From: Nemertoderma westbladi
Lineage: Eukaryota; Xenacoelomorpha; Nemertodermatida; Nemertodermatidae
NCBI GenBank assembly: GCA_032718475.1
Contig: JAUCBJ010006711.1
Span: forward strand, 1 to 64,000
DNA length: 64,000 bases
Direction of reading: 5' to 3'
Below, piece after piece: positions 34,050 to 43,600 of the stretch. The notes beneath the pieces are model-generated. The model made no database searches, was not told the DNA's origin, and worked only from the letters and a program-made list of their open reading frames with translations. Numbering within the stretch: the first letter of the stretch is position 1; each line of letters begins with the position of its first letter. The position numbers were made by a program, and so were the translations under genes.

Positions 34050-35177
34050 TTGACTACTGAAGACCAAAGGGTTGTTGCCGTGGATGACTTGATGAACGAG
34101 GATTTTGGAAGGCTTGCGACCCTACCGAAAAATCCGAAGGTCATTGACCCCACCCACCAGTCTTCGACACCGGTCGTTGATCTTGGAAGGCTTGCGAGCC
34201 TACCGATAGATCAAGAAGTTGTCAAACCGCCGCACGACGATTCGACGCCGACTAGTGACACCGGAAGGCTTGCGAGCCTACCAGACGCATTGACACTAGC
34301 CACCGCAGCGGACAAAGACGTGGACGAGGACCATGGCGCAGTGCAAGCAGCGCTTGACCGACTGCTGACTGAACGGACCATACAATGGTTGGAACAGGAC
34401 TCAGCAGAACCCGGTAGTTACGAGACCGCTATGTCAGAACAGGAAAAACGGTCATTAAATATTATAAGAGATACCATTCGCCAGACCGCAAATGGCCACT
34501 ATGAGGTTGGTATGTTGTGGCGCAATGGACAACCTAAGCTCGTTAACATTTACCTGCTTGCTTTGAGGCGACTCAAATCAATAAGGCAGCGATTGTTGCG
34601 AGACGAGACGGCCTTAGACCTAGAACCTCTGCCGACGACCAAAGTATTAGGACTTAGTTGGGACCCTAACACCGACAATTTTAGGGTACGTGTAAGGTCC
34701 AACGACCAGACTAGACCTCTCACTAAGAGGACTTGCTTATCGACCATGAGTCGATTGTATGACCCATTGTGTTTCATTAGTCCAGTGATCCTACATGCTA
34801 GGATCATACTCCGCAGCATTTGGCAAGCCGGACTGGAATGGGATGATCCCATCCCAGAAAAGTTAGCTGAGCGATGGAGGGACTGGGAAGCCCAACTGAC
34901 GTTCCTACAAGACTATACCATACCGAGGGTATACTTTCCTTTGCAAACCACCTTTCCTGCCGATTTAGAGCTTCACAGCTTTAGTGACGCTAGCAAGGAT
35001 GGATTGGGGGTTACTTTATACCTTAGACGACAAGTGACATCGGACAGCTACGATGTATCTCTCGTTACTTCAAGGGCTAGAACAATGCCATTGAAGTATA
35101 TGACTGTACCTCGTGGGGAGCTGCAAGCCGGGACGATATCCACAGATATTGTCAGTTCAACGCGAGCTGGAGGCTAA
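34050..35177 (+). CDS. Reverse transcriptase remnant lacking the palm, plus start of RNase H (outer)
   Basis: 375 codons. The N-terminal third is a protease-RT linker with three palindromic-motif copies (GRLATLP, GRLASLP, GRLASLP) where the nested element has one. Then come WLEQDSAEPGSYE, HYEVGMLWR and LRRLKSIRQRLLRDE, the start of BEL RT. After RDE the frame jumps to EPLPTTKVLGL, leaving out about 240 residues, including the YVDD site, that the nested copy retains. The RNase H start is present (LHSFSDASKDG). It ends by frameshift at 35177. It cannot have polymerase activity. Confidence 0.85.
   Translation: MTTEDQRVVAVDDLMNEDFGRLATLPKNPKVIDPTHQSSTPVVDLGRLASLPIDQEVVKPPHDDSTPTSDTGRLASLPDALTLATAADKDVDEDHGAVQAALDRLLTERTIQWLEQDSAEPGSYETAMSEQEKRSLNIIRDTIRQTANGHYEVGMLWRNGQPKLVNIYLLALRRLKSIRQRLLRDETALDLEPLPTTKVLGLSWDPNTDNFRVRVRSNDQTRPLTKRTCLSTMSRLYDPLCFISPVILHARIILRSIWQAGLEWDDPIPEKLAERWRDWEAQLTFLQDYTIPRVYFPLQTTFPADLELHSFSDASKDGLGVTLYLRRQVTSDSYDVSLVTSRARTMPLKYMTVPRGELQAGTISTDIVSSTRAGG
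34107..34126 (+). repeat. Palindromic motif copy 5 (protease-RT linker)
   Basis: One base off consensus (GACCCTACC); read as GRLATLP. Confidence 0.88.
34185..34204 (+). repeat. Palindromic motif copy 6 (protease-RT linker)
   Basis: GGAAGGCTTGCGAGCCTACC; read as GRLASLP. Confidence 0.92.
34263..34282 (+). repeat. Palindromic motif copy 7 (protease-RT linker)
   Basis: GGAAGGCTTGCGAGCCTACC; GRLASLP. Copies 5-7 start exactly 78 bp apart, so this may be a tandem array. Confidence 0.92.
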
Positions 35178-35442
35178 CTTAAAGGTCACATATTGGACGG
35201 ATGCGACGTTGGTACTTTGGTACATAAACAACGAAGCATTTGAGTTCAAGACTTTCGTAGCCAACAGACGGGCTGAAATATTAGACCGGTCGCTCAAACA
35301 AGATTGGCATCACTGTCCAGGGAAGCTGAACCCAGCTGACATCGCGTCACGGGGGATGCAACCGCTTGACTTTTGTAAACCGGACAATAAATCCTTTTGG
35401 TTTAGAGGACCCGATTTCCTACAGCGACCATCAGACGAATGA
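35113..35442 (+). CDS. RNase H fragment (outer)
   Basis: Continues the RT/RNase H frame after a shift near 35155. From VQRELEANLK onward it matches the nested copy: TYWTDATLVLWYINN, FKTFVANRRAEILDR, NPADIASRG. The Asp residues of WTDAT and PADIASRG fit RNase H active-site positions. The first ~14 codons are out of the ancestral frame. It ends at TGA 35440-35442 where the nested copy has Trp. Confidence 0.8.
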   Translation: MGSCKPGRYPQILSVQRELEANLKVTYWTDATLVLWYINNEAFEFKTFVANRRAEILDRSLKQDWHHCPGKLNPADIASRGMQPLDFCKPDNKSFWFRGPDFLQRPSDE

Positions 35443-35579
35443 CCACCGTTATTCGACGCGACAACCAACACCATACCAGAGGGTGCCGAGATAAAAATCG
35501 ACAAGGTTGTCAAGTCTAAAGCGAAAGCCAACGCCAAGGTCAAGAGGAAAAAAGGACGGACGAAATCTGATGACCTGGA

Positions 35580-36000
35580 CACCAGACCTGACATTACGCC
35601 AGACGTCTCACCAGACATTCGACCAGACGCTTGTACGAATCCTTCGCCGGATGTTCCGCGGGAGATTTCACCAGACGTTTCGCCGGATTGTTCACCAGAT
35701 TACTCACCAGACTATTCACCAGAAGAGACACCAGATTGTTCTCTGGATTGTTCGCCAGATTGTTTGATGGAACTCTCGACAAAATGTCTACCGGACGTCT
35801 CACCAGACTTTCCACCAGACATCTCGACAGACTGTCCACCAGACTTTAGACCAGACTTTGGACTAGACTTTCTGACAGAAGTTACGCCAGACAGACTTTG
35901 GGACCGACGACAGGACATTTCGCTGGATGTTCCGCGCTATGTCTCACCAGACGTCTCACCAGACTGTTCACCAGACGCTTCACCAGACTGTCTACTAGAC
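35580..36000 (+). repeat. Degenerate minisatellite encoding (S/P)PDx repeats (outer)
   Basis: Short imperfect repeats such as GACGTYTCACCAGAC encode runs of SPDV, SPDC and PPDI between RNase H and integrase. The nested copy has an independent expansion in the same place. It is open in the gag-pol frame from 35443 onward and reads as a low-complexity acidic linker. Confidence 0.85.
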
Positions 36001-37866
36001 ACTCCATTAGAAGACCCATTGGAGCGGAGCTTTAGAGACTTACCGAATTTGACTTCTTTGGACGACAAAGTTGTGGCCACAGGGATTACACTCCGCTCGA
36101 AGAAGGTACTTGACTTACCTACAGGTAAACTTGTGACTAAGGTTAGGAAGCTTACAGGCTCACAGGAACGCACTGACACTGTAGAGTTGAAACCATTACT
36201 GCCAGTCGACACATTAGGTGCGGACGGTAAAGGTAAGACCGTAGAGATTGACGTACTTGGGGACCCAGACAAACCTACCGGAAGGCCCGTGGGCCTACCA
36301 AGTCCAGACAAGTATCCACACTACGACTACACCTTACCTGATGACGTCACCAACACTTACGTTGACAGGATAGTGAACCTACCTAGATCATGGACTGACG
36401 CGTGCCGCAAGTTAGCATGGCTCAAACGATTGAGACAATATGCCAGAGGCAAACGCGACTTTCCTAGAAGACTTACCTTAAAGGAAATTGGCCACTGTGA
36501 AGTTGATATCATTAGACATTATCAATTGCGATATTTCGCACGAGAGTTCACAGCGATCAAACAAGGTAAAAAGATTAAGTCTTCACCGATTTTGAGCTGG
36601 AGTCCGATTATTTACCGGGGCTTACTTTGTCACAAATCCAGACTCCAAAACATCGACTTTGCACTTGACTTTAGGTATCCTATCATCATACCGCAACACC
36701 ATGAATTACAGCGCGCTATGATACTGGACGCACATGTACAACTCAAACACGTAGGTAGACACCACTGTCTATCACACTTACTCTCGAGGTTTGTACTGAT
36801 TAGACCTAGTAAGGCACTGAGTTCGGTAACACGGAACTGTATTATTTGTAAGAAGGTGCACGCGAGGATAGGACACCAAGAAATGAGTGAACTACCACTA
36901 GCAAGATTACAGGCGTTTAGACCCCCTTTCACTGAGACAGGGATAGACTGTTTTGGACCCATAATCGCGAAACGCGGAAGGGTACAGGTAAAACGTTGGG
37001 GATTGATCTTCACTTGCATGGCCAGCAGAGCTGTCCATATAGAGCGAGTGACAGAATTGACCACCAATGCCTTTATCCTAGCCTTACGGCGATTTATCGC
37101 TAGACGTGGATTGGTCAAATCCATATACTGCGACCAAGGGACAAACTTTGTGGGTGCACGGAACGAAATAACCAGAGCTTTGAGAAAATTGGACCAAAAC
37201 CAGATTTCCGAGGAACTACGTCCTCACCGTATTGTTTGGGTTTTCAATACTCCAGACAGTCCGTGGAGAGGCGGCGTTTGGGAAAGGCTGATTGGCTCAA
37301 TAAAGACAGCTATGGCTAAAGTCGTACTGACGCAACACATCTTGACAGACGACCAACTGACGACGTTACTAATAGAAATCGAAGCAATCTTAAATACTAG
37401 ACCGATCGCTTTGATCCCAGACAATAACGACGTACGGTTTGCCTTGACACCAGCACACCTGCTTATGCAGGCGCCGATGACATTGTTGCCTATTTCGGTA
37501 CCCGTTGATAGTGACGGATACGGCAACAAGGCTTGGAAAATCACTCAATTACTTGCAAATAAATTCTGGGAAATATGGCAGAAATATTATTTGCCCTCTA
37601 TTTCAACCAGAACCTCTTGGTATCTAAATACCCGATGTTTAAGATGTGGTGACCATGTTTTATTGGCTGAAGCTAATCTGAAAAGACGGTTTTGGCTGAC
37701 TGGAGTCATTTTGACCACATACCCTACATCTGGTGTAGTGAGGACAGTTACTGTAAGGACTATCGACGGACGTACCATAGATAGGCCTGTACAACGTCTC
37801 GTACTCCTTGAGGAGAGTAGAAACGAGACGGGAGACTACAAATCTCCACCCAATATTAGTAAATAG
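35764..37866 (+). CDS. Integrase with SPD linker and DUF5641-type C-terminus (outer)
   Basis: 700 codons, in a frame open since 35443. Residues ~1-80 finish the SPD-rich linker. An HHCC zinc domain follows (HHELQRAMILDAH, HCLSHLL, CIICKKV), then the catalytic core: Asp in DCFGP (~394), Asp in CDQGTNFVG (~456) and Glu in GGVWERLIGS (~505), the DDE triad. The C-terminus (FWEIWQKYYLPS, RCGDHVLLAEANLKRRFW, RPVQRLVLLE) is the DUF5641-type domain of BEL/Pao polyproteins. No stop interrupts this domain, so it is the best-preserved part. It ends with TAG; the nested element inserted 6 bp further on. Confidence 0.92.
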   Translation: MMELSTKCLPDVSPDFPPDISTDCPPDFRPDFGLDFLTEVTPDRLWDRRQDISLDVPRYVSPDVSPDCSPDASPDCLLDTPLEDPLERSFRDLPNLTSLDDKVVATGITLRSKKVLDLPTGKLVTKVRKLTGSQERTDTVELKPLLPVDTLGADGKGKTVEIDVLGDPDKPTGRPVGLPSPDKYPHYDYTLPDDVTNTYVDRIVNLPRSWTDACRKLAWLKRLRQYARGKRDFPRRLTLKEIGHCEVDIIRHYQLRYFAREFTAIKQGKKIKSSPILSWSPIIYRGLLCHKSRLQNIDFALDFRYPIIIPQHHELQRAMILDAHVQLKHVGRHHCLSHLLSRFVLIRPSKALSSVTRNCIICKKVHARIGHQEMSELPLARLQAFRPPFTETGIDCFGPIIAKRGRVQVKRWGLIFTCMASRAVHIERVTELTTNAFILALRRFIARRGLVKSIYCDQGTNFVGARNEITRALRKLDQNQISEELRPHRIVWVFNTPDSPWRGGVWERLIGSIKTAMAKVVLTQHILTDDQLTTLLIEIEAILNTRPIALIPDNNDVRFALTPAHLLMQAPMTLLPISVPVDSDGYGNKAWKITQLLANKFWEIWQKYYLPSISTRTSWYLNTRCLRCGDHVLLAEANLKRRFWLTGVILTTYPTSGVVRTVTVRTIDGRTIDRPVQRLVLLEESRNETGDYKSPPNISK
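36280..36299 (+). repeat. Palindromic motif copy 8 (before integrase), compensated variant
   Basis: GGAAGGCCCGTGGGCCTACC; read as GRPVGLP. The pair at motif positions 8 and 13 is C-G instead of T-A, so pairing is kept. Confidence 0.85.
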
Positions 37867-37868
37867 AT

Positions 37869-37873
37869 GTGGG
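37869..37873. other. Target-site duplication GTGGG, left
   Basis: GTGGG directly before the nested LTR start (TAATTGGAAGAG) is repeated at 56550-56554 directly after the right-hand LTR. It defines a clean 5-bp insertion into the outer element. Confidence 0.93.
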
Positions 37874-38118
37874 TAATTGGAAGAGACAGTAACAATACCT
37901 GCAATATCCTACTGTAAAGTTTGTGAATCAAATCATAAATCCGACCTTCTCACCAAAACAGTAAACTCTAAGTAAGCGAATATATTGCAGTATCGATCTG
38001 TTATAACCAGTGAGGTAGAAAACAGTCTACGAGCAGACAAACTTCGATAAAACAAAATCCCGCGCAGCGAATCCTAAAATCAGGCTGACTCACTGACGGA
38101 CTAAGGGGCTCGTATACT

Positions 38119-38140
38119 TTGCCGCGGTGTGATTTATATG
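38119..38140 (-). promoter_or_regulatory. TATA-like core promoter of nested 3' LTR
   Basis: Reverse complement of CATATAAATCACACCGCGGCAA, identical to the block in the outer LTRs and one of the few stretches the two LTR types share. Confidence 0.6.
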
Positions 38141-39580
38141 GTTTGGTGAAAGGGACGCTAGCTAGGTACAGAGGCAGAGATTTGGAGATGTCTAACTAGC
38201 GGGCAAAGCACAGTAAGGACAAAAGTTAATTTTATATATTTTGAGGTGTAAATAATTTCTAACGCGCGTGTGTTAATTCTGAACGGTCAAAGCAGTTTTG
38301 CTCCTTCACATATATACTTACTGGGTACGGTGTGCATTTTACGAATATTCTAATTTTGTAACTTGTAGGTCCAATACTCACGAATGATAAGGTTCCTTCC
38401 CCTCTTGCGTATTTCCAGGACTCAAATTCAGGCATAAGGTTAATGCTACGCCCAGAATTCGGCAATTTTAATTTACCAGGCCCCTAATACTAAGAAGAAA
38501 TGTGTTAGTTTACTACTGTAGGCGTACAGTTACTAATAGCTATCCTGGCTTCCTATCTAGAATTTTAGTCACCTAGGTAGGCTGGGTAACTTCCTATTAG
38601 GGCGTTGGCGGGGACACGGTAGATGTTAGTATATCCCTAATAGCCTCAATTTATTTGCGCCTAGTCGTAAACTGCCCTACCGCCTGAACGGTACAATCCC
38701 AATTCAGGTGAAACACAACGACCCTCCTAGCCTACAAGTTCTAATGCAATGGACACCGTTGCACTGCAAATAGTCGCAAACGCACCTGTACTTAGCAAGA
38801 GTTAGGCGTACAGTTTGCTGCACCCTACCAATGTGTATGCTTCGTACCGGTGTGCCTACGTCCTATCTGCGTACTAGTATCTGCCTGCTCTCTCCCCCCC
38901 CCCCCCCCCTTAGGAATGTGAAGGTCTACTGTGGTTTTTTCCTGAATCAAGACAGTACAGTCCCTAAGATGTAATTTTAGGCTCACAGCGTGTCACTACT
39001 TCTACCTTTTGATCTTTGGTCTTACGCTTAGGTAGCAAGGCGTCGAACGCTGTCTAACCTTTCAGGCGATGGGCGAATAACTGAGATGGTATTGCGGGTT
39101 GTCTCCTGTCTACATTCCCTTGATGTTCCCGTTCATTGCTGCGGCCCGATCTCTAGCCGGCCATCCTGTTCTTAAGTGTGTTCACCGTAGTGAATCATGG
39201 TGAAAGAAAAGCAGATAGCGGTATTTCTGAATTTATTGCAGATAATAATACAAAATGTAATCTGAATACTAATGACAGAATAAACAAATATCAGATAACT
39301 CAATATAGAGATATAAGAATCTTGAAAATTGATAACTAATGAACAAATCGCACCTTTATATAGCAAATTTGTGCTGCAATCAATCGAGAAAATTCTCGAT
39401 TGTTCTATAGGTTCTAACAGGTTTTTAAAGATAACTATTGGTCCAGCTAATATATAACTTGCACGACATTGGATACAATCTAATAACTGCAGTCTCATTG
39501 GTTAATCTAGGTACAGACAAATGCAACTTAATTTGTAGCGGTCAATTTAAATGAGTTGAAATTCTGTACAAAAAATAATT

Positions 39581-39659
39581 CGCACTTACTAGGATTCGAA
39601 CTCAATACCTACTACACATATAATTTCCAACGCTCTACCGACTGAGCTACTGAACCACT
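39581..39659 (-). other. tRNA-like sequence in nested 3' LTR
   Basis: The minus strand reads TAGCTCAGTCGGTAGAGCG (a near-consensus tRNA A box/D-arm) and, further on, TTGAGTTCGAATCC (B box/T-loop). It starts about 125 bp inside the LTR, the same relative place as the unrelated tRNA-like block of the outer LTR. The acceptor stem does not pair, so it is not a full tRNA. Confidence 0.65.
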
Positions 39660-39783
39660 TGACTAAAGGTCGTACAATAGATATAACAAATACAAATGAG
39701 GACTTAAAGCAATCTTTTACAAAGTTAATTCGAATAAAATAAAATTTTGAAAATTCACGGCATTTAGGGAATATAATTCTATA

Positions 39784-39831
39784 CCGCTCCATGAAAACAG
39801 GATATTATCGTGCATAAAATATACGGTTTTC
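39784..39831 (-). other. Polypurine tract and adjoining hairpin (nested)
   Basis: On the minus strand ATGGAGCGG (39784-39792) abuts the 3' LTR and is identical to the tract before the outer 3' LTR. It is preceded by GAAAAC (39831-39826) and GTTTTC (39798-39793), which can pair. The outer element has the same arrangement with a shorter loop. Confidence 0.6.
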
Positions 39832-40078
39832 ACCAATAATCAATCAAACTATAGAATACTTAGGGCGTACTTACATATTAACAATTAAATTTCAAACAAT
39901 ACTTCCTTTCTACATAATGATTCGATACAAAATAATTACAAATTCAAACTTTACGTAGTTAAGGCTTTACTAAGTAAGTACAATATAAATCTAAATTAAA
40001 TTCACCAATATAAATCTATTGCATCTCAATATTGCATAAATTCAAGTAATTAAAAATACAAATAAATGAAAATCATAA

Positions 40079-40098
40079 GAAAGGCTCGCGAGTCTTCC
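40079..40098 (-). repeat. Palindromic motif copy 14 (nested 3' UTR)
   Basis: Plus strand GAAAGGCTCGCGAGTCTTCC. Confidence 0.88.
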
Positions 40099-40275
40099 AT
40101 CTACTATTGCATCTCAAATATTGCATAAATTCAAATAATTACAAATACTTTCGTGCCTAAATGTAGATTGCATAAATTCGGAATAATTACAAATATGAGT
40201 CTTTCTAAGCACAAAACTTTCTGACTATAAAACTTTCTAAATACAAAATATAACACTTTACAAATGAAACTATAA

Positions 40276-40295
40276 GAAAGGCCCACGAGTCTTCC
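40276..40295 (-). repeat. Palindromic motif copy 15 (nested 3' UTR)
   Basis: Plus strand GAAAGGCCCACGAGTCTTCC; partly decayed. Confidence 0.82.
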
Positions 40296-40429
40296 ATCTA
40301 CTCTTACTTTCTATTTCACTGTAAATACAAATACTGCTTATAAGATATAAATTGCATAGTATTCGGAACAATATAAATTGCATAAGTTCGGAATAATCAC
40401 AAATATAAAATATAAATCTTGCAAATATA

Positions 40430-40555
40430 AATTCTTACTAAATATAAATTCTTACTAAATATAAATCTTACTAAATATAAATCTTACTAAATATAAATCT
40501 TACTAAATATAAATCTTACTAAATATAAATCTTGCTAAATATGAGTTTTTCCAGA
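40430..40555. repeat. AT-rich minisatellite (~16-17 bp unit)
   Basis: About seven units of ACTAAATATAAATCTT in the nested 3' UTR. The outer 3' UTR has an analogous but different repeat (TATTTGGATATTATA) in the same place. Confidence 0.9.
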
Positions 40556-40610
40556 ATACAAAACTTACTAAATATAAAACATATAATTCAAATAAATCAC
40601 AAATTCACAA

Positions 40611-40630
40611 GAAAGGCTCACGAGTCTTCC
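40611..40630 (-). repeat. Palindromic motif copy 16 (nested 3' UTR)
   Basis: Plus strand GAAAGGCTCACGAGTCTTCC, just after the ORF3 stop, like copy 12 in the outer element. Confidence 0.85.
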
Positions 40631-40648
40631 GTCCACCCTTGCCCTCCT

Positions 40649-43600
40649 TTATCGCTTAGTTGATCGAGCCCTGCCGCGTCCTCGAAAACTGCGCACAGGT
40701 GACTTTGCTCGCGATATGGGACTTGTGGGGCGAGTCACTGGTTTCGTTTGGACGTTGAGAGACGGTGCGACTATTTCCTCGCAAATTCGTCTATTTGGCA
40801 TCCCAAAACCTCGACCGATTCCTCGTGACCGATCAGTTGTCACTACAGTTGGTAGAACGTCTGGGAACGCGCGAGAAGCGGACGACGCAGACCCAAGAGT
40901 AGCTTGCGCCCCCTTCTGATCAGCTGGTGTATGTCCCGATCCTCCTATTGGTTCTCTAGGAAGCGATACCGTATCCCGAGTAATTCGAATAGTCGGCTCA
41001 ACTCCCTTGCGTTCTTCTATATTAATAATTTTCTTTAATTGTTGGCCCACTTTCTGGACCCGTATGATCCTACCCTGTCCGTCCTCCCGAGGGTGACGTG
41101 CAGACGGCGCAACCGGAGTGGCTGGTATATTTGTCGCCTCTAGGACCTCCTCTTCCTCGAATACGCTCGCTCGTATACGTTTGTGGTAAAACGCGGCTCG
41201 GTACGCCCATGCGACGGTTAACCAAGCTCCTTTGTTCCGCTTTTCAGTTCGGAAACGATCGAATTCACCATACGTAATGCGATTAACGACTTTCTGAAAA
41301 TTCCACGTGTTTTTGTTATCCGGGTGAATCTGTAGTAGATACTCGCGCACTACTCGGAATCCGCTGTCGTGGGGCAAAATATCGACTACCTCGATAAGTT
41401 CGTCATATTGGGGCATAGCGGAGATGTATCCTTCCGACATCATCGTTTGGGGATTTACCGCCCAAAATCCAAGATGCGCTCTCATCGGAAACCGTCTTCT
41501 TTGTGCCGATACATGTTCGTCGGCTAAATCTTCCCACTCATCGAATAACTTCCTCACGAGTTTTACAGATTCGTGTTCATAAGGTATGTCTCTTAGTTGG
41601 CATTCAGATGCTCGATGTCCTTTTATATTGCAATAAGTACATTGAGCCATAAATCTCCAGCAAGTATAAAAGGTATGAGACCCTTGATCCCCACACCATC
41701 CACAGATTAGCTGAGTCGTAGTAATGTGCTTTCCACTGCACTTTGTCATATGATGTCCAGCGACGCCACATTTACTACACATCGTATTGGCAGGGTACCA
41801 CACTCGTTCGTATATAAGATCTCCAATCGGTCGAGCGCTTCCTCCCACACTATAATCGTAATCATCTGGATCTATGGGTTGGTAGGTTTCTGAAGGTTGT
41901 ATACAAACTATAGCATCTGTTGCTTCAAGTTGTCGAATCTCCGTCTGAGATTTCTTCGGGAGGTTCCTTTCTATCTCAAGAAGTTCCTCTAAAGGATCGT
42001 CGGCGATCGTAGTAGTTACTTCGAAATCATCACCAAGGTGACCGATAGGCGCGCGCGTCTGCCGTGATTCATCCGTAATTTCCACGATACGTTCTCCTTC
42101 ATAGGGTAACAATGTAAACATAGATGGTCTTTCGATAAGAGATCCCGCACAGCGAAGATACACGTCTCGAAATATACTAAATCCTGCTCGAGTAAAGGCA
42201 TTACACTGAGCGTCGGAGTTGTAGAAGGGTTCAAGGAATCGTCTAAACACGTCGGTATGAATTCTCCCTTCCATGTGGAACGTATGATCTTCTCCGAGAC
42301 AAAGTGGATGTCTTTTGAGAGTCCGAGACACAATGTCGGCGATTAGGCAAACATTCACTGACGACTCTATTGCTAAATAATATTGTAAGACCGCTCTTGG
42401 AGGTGACGTAATAGCCCAATACACGCATCCTCTCCATTTAAGCTGTGATTCAAACTCACTCATATCTGGAGTATCGCCTTCTCCATAAGTCTCAATATAC
42501 TTGTTTCTCTTACTTTCCTTATAATCCCAATTGAATAACAGGTAGGAAATGTATCCAGTTCCAGTCTTCTGAGTATTATACTCACGAAAATATCCCTGTT
42601 CTATAGACCACAAAATAAGAGGTCGAGTGTCGACGTAAGGTGTCGGTAGTCGGTCATCGCTGTCCGTCATGCCGGCGAAGTCGCTAATTAAGTCCTCCCT
42701 TACTCCTGATCCAATCTTTACAACAGTTTTATCTAAAATCATGTTTCTTACCATCTTCGGTAGCATTCTAGCGTCTATATTACAAGCTTGGTCCATCTTC
42801 TTTACTATATCGGTGATAAGATGGTGTCGCTTTGTATTCGCTGAAGGTATCGGCATTCGTTTGTCGCTCCTCTGTCTACTGAAAACGTGAAGGACTCCAT
42901 CCGCCGCTCTAATTTGTATAGTCTTAGAAGTCAAACTCTGTTGGTGACTGCCGCCCTCGTTATCGTAAAACATGTAACCATTTTCCTGAAACGATCTAAA
43001 CGTCCTATTCCATTCATCCAACAATTCTTCCGAAGGTTGCCAAATCTTCTCTATATCCTTATCATCTTCGAAATGAATAACCTTACCTTGCCAATCTGCG
43101 GCAATATCTGTATCCGACTCGAAGGTTCCGGTTCCAATCCATAAACGAATCGTCTTGGTTAAATATCCTTTCAAATTACTCGGAGCTATATCAGCACCAG
43201 CTCTATCCAGTTCCTTAAAGTCTTGAATATGAGGTGGAACGTTGTACACGACCTTTTGAGTAATATGTCTACGTAAATCATATATCTTACTCATATCGCT
43301 GAAAACAACTGCAGGAAGAAACTCCAAGTTTGAAATGATTTCTGGATGATCCACGATGGGTATTTCGTACGTCGTATCCTGTCGGACTGGTATACTAATA
43401 GGAAAATTGAGTGTCGTACTCAATGGTTTCGTAGTTGAAGTACTATATGGTTGCATTTCTCTTGTCCTCTCCGGGGATGCAATCTGTAGTCTCTTAATAA
43501 CGTTTTGAGCAAAGTTTATGCTCTCGAAAACTTCCGGTGTCATCTCCTTAGCTGGAGTTTGATCGTGTGACGTCCAATGGTAAGGTAGGCTCGCGAGTCT

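Larger units (their letters stand above)
29113..37866 (+). pseudogene. Outer element gag-pol (degraded BEL/Pao polyprotein)
   Basis: Alignment by eye with the nested copy shows that this was one long frame encoding Gag, protease, RT, RNase H and integrase. Breaks seen: a 617-bp tandem duplication in gag that shifts the frame; TGA at 32058-32060; a frameshift near 32790; a frame change between 33987 and 34050; an in-frame loss of about 720 bp removing the RT catalytic core (junction near 34607-34618); a frameshift near 35155; and TGA at 35440-35442 where the nested copy has Trp. The integrase part is still open. The start is the ATG at 29113 because both elements share ATGAGTGAC there. The individual open pieces are listed separately. 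Confidence 0.9.
37874..39783 (-). repeat. 3' LTR of nested element (1,910 bp)
   Basis: Direct repeat of 54641-56549. The minus strand reads TATAGAATTATATTCCC at its start and CTTCCAATTA at its end, so the termini are TA...TA rather than TG...CA. The start is fixed because the sequence before it (CATGGAGCGG) also precedes the outer 3' LTR; both ends are confirmed by the GTGGG duplication. It contains a poly-C tract near 38894-38909. The 68- and 108-codon frames here look like chance. Confidence 0.93.
39832..40648 (-). other. 3' UTR of nested element
   Basis: AT-rich non-coding DNA between ORF3 and the polypurine tract. It contains three palindromic-motif copies (40079, 40276, 40611), each at GAAAGGCYCRCGAGTCTTCC on the plus strand, and the minisatellite at about 40430-40555. 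No coding potential. Confidence 0.8.

Noticed and set aside
38259-38465. 68-codon minus-strand frame present in both nested LTRs
   Set aside because: The two LTRs are copies of each other, so recurrence is not independent evidence; no counterpart in the outer LTR.
39172-39498. 108-codon minus-strand frame in both nested LTRs
   Set aside because: AT-rich, hydrophobic by composition, not in the outer element; same duplication argument.
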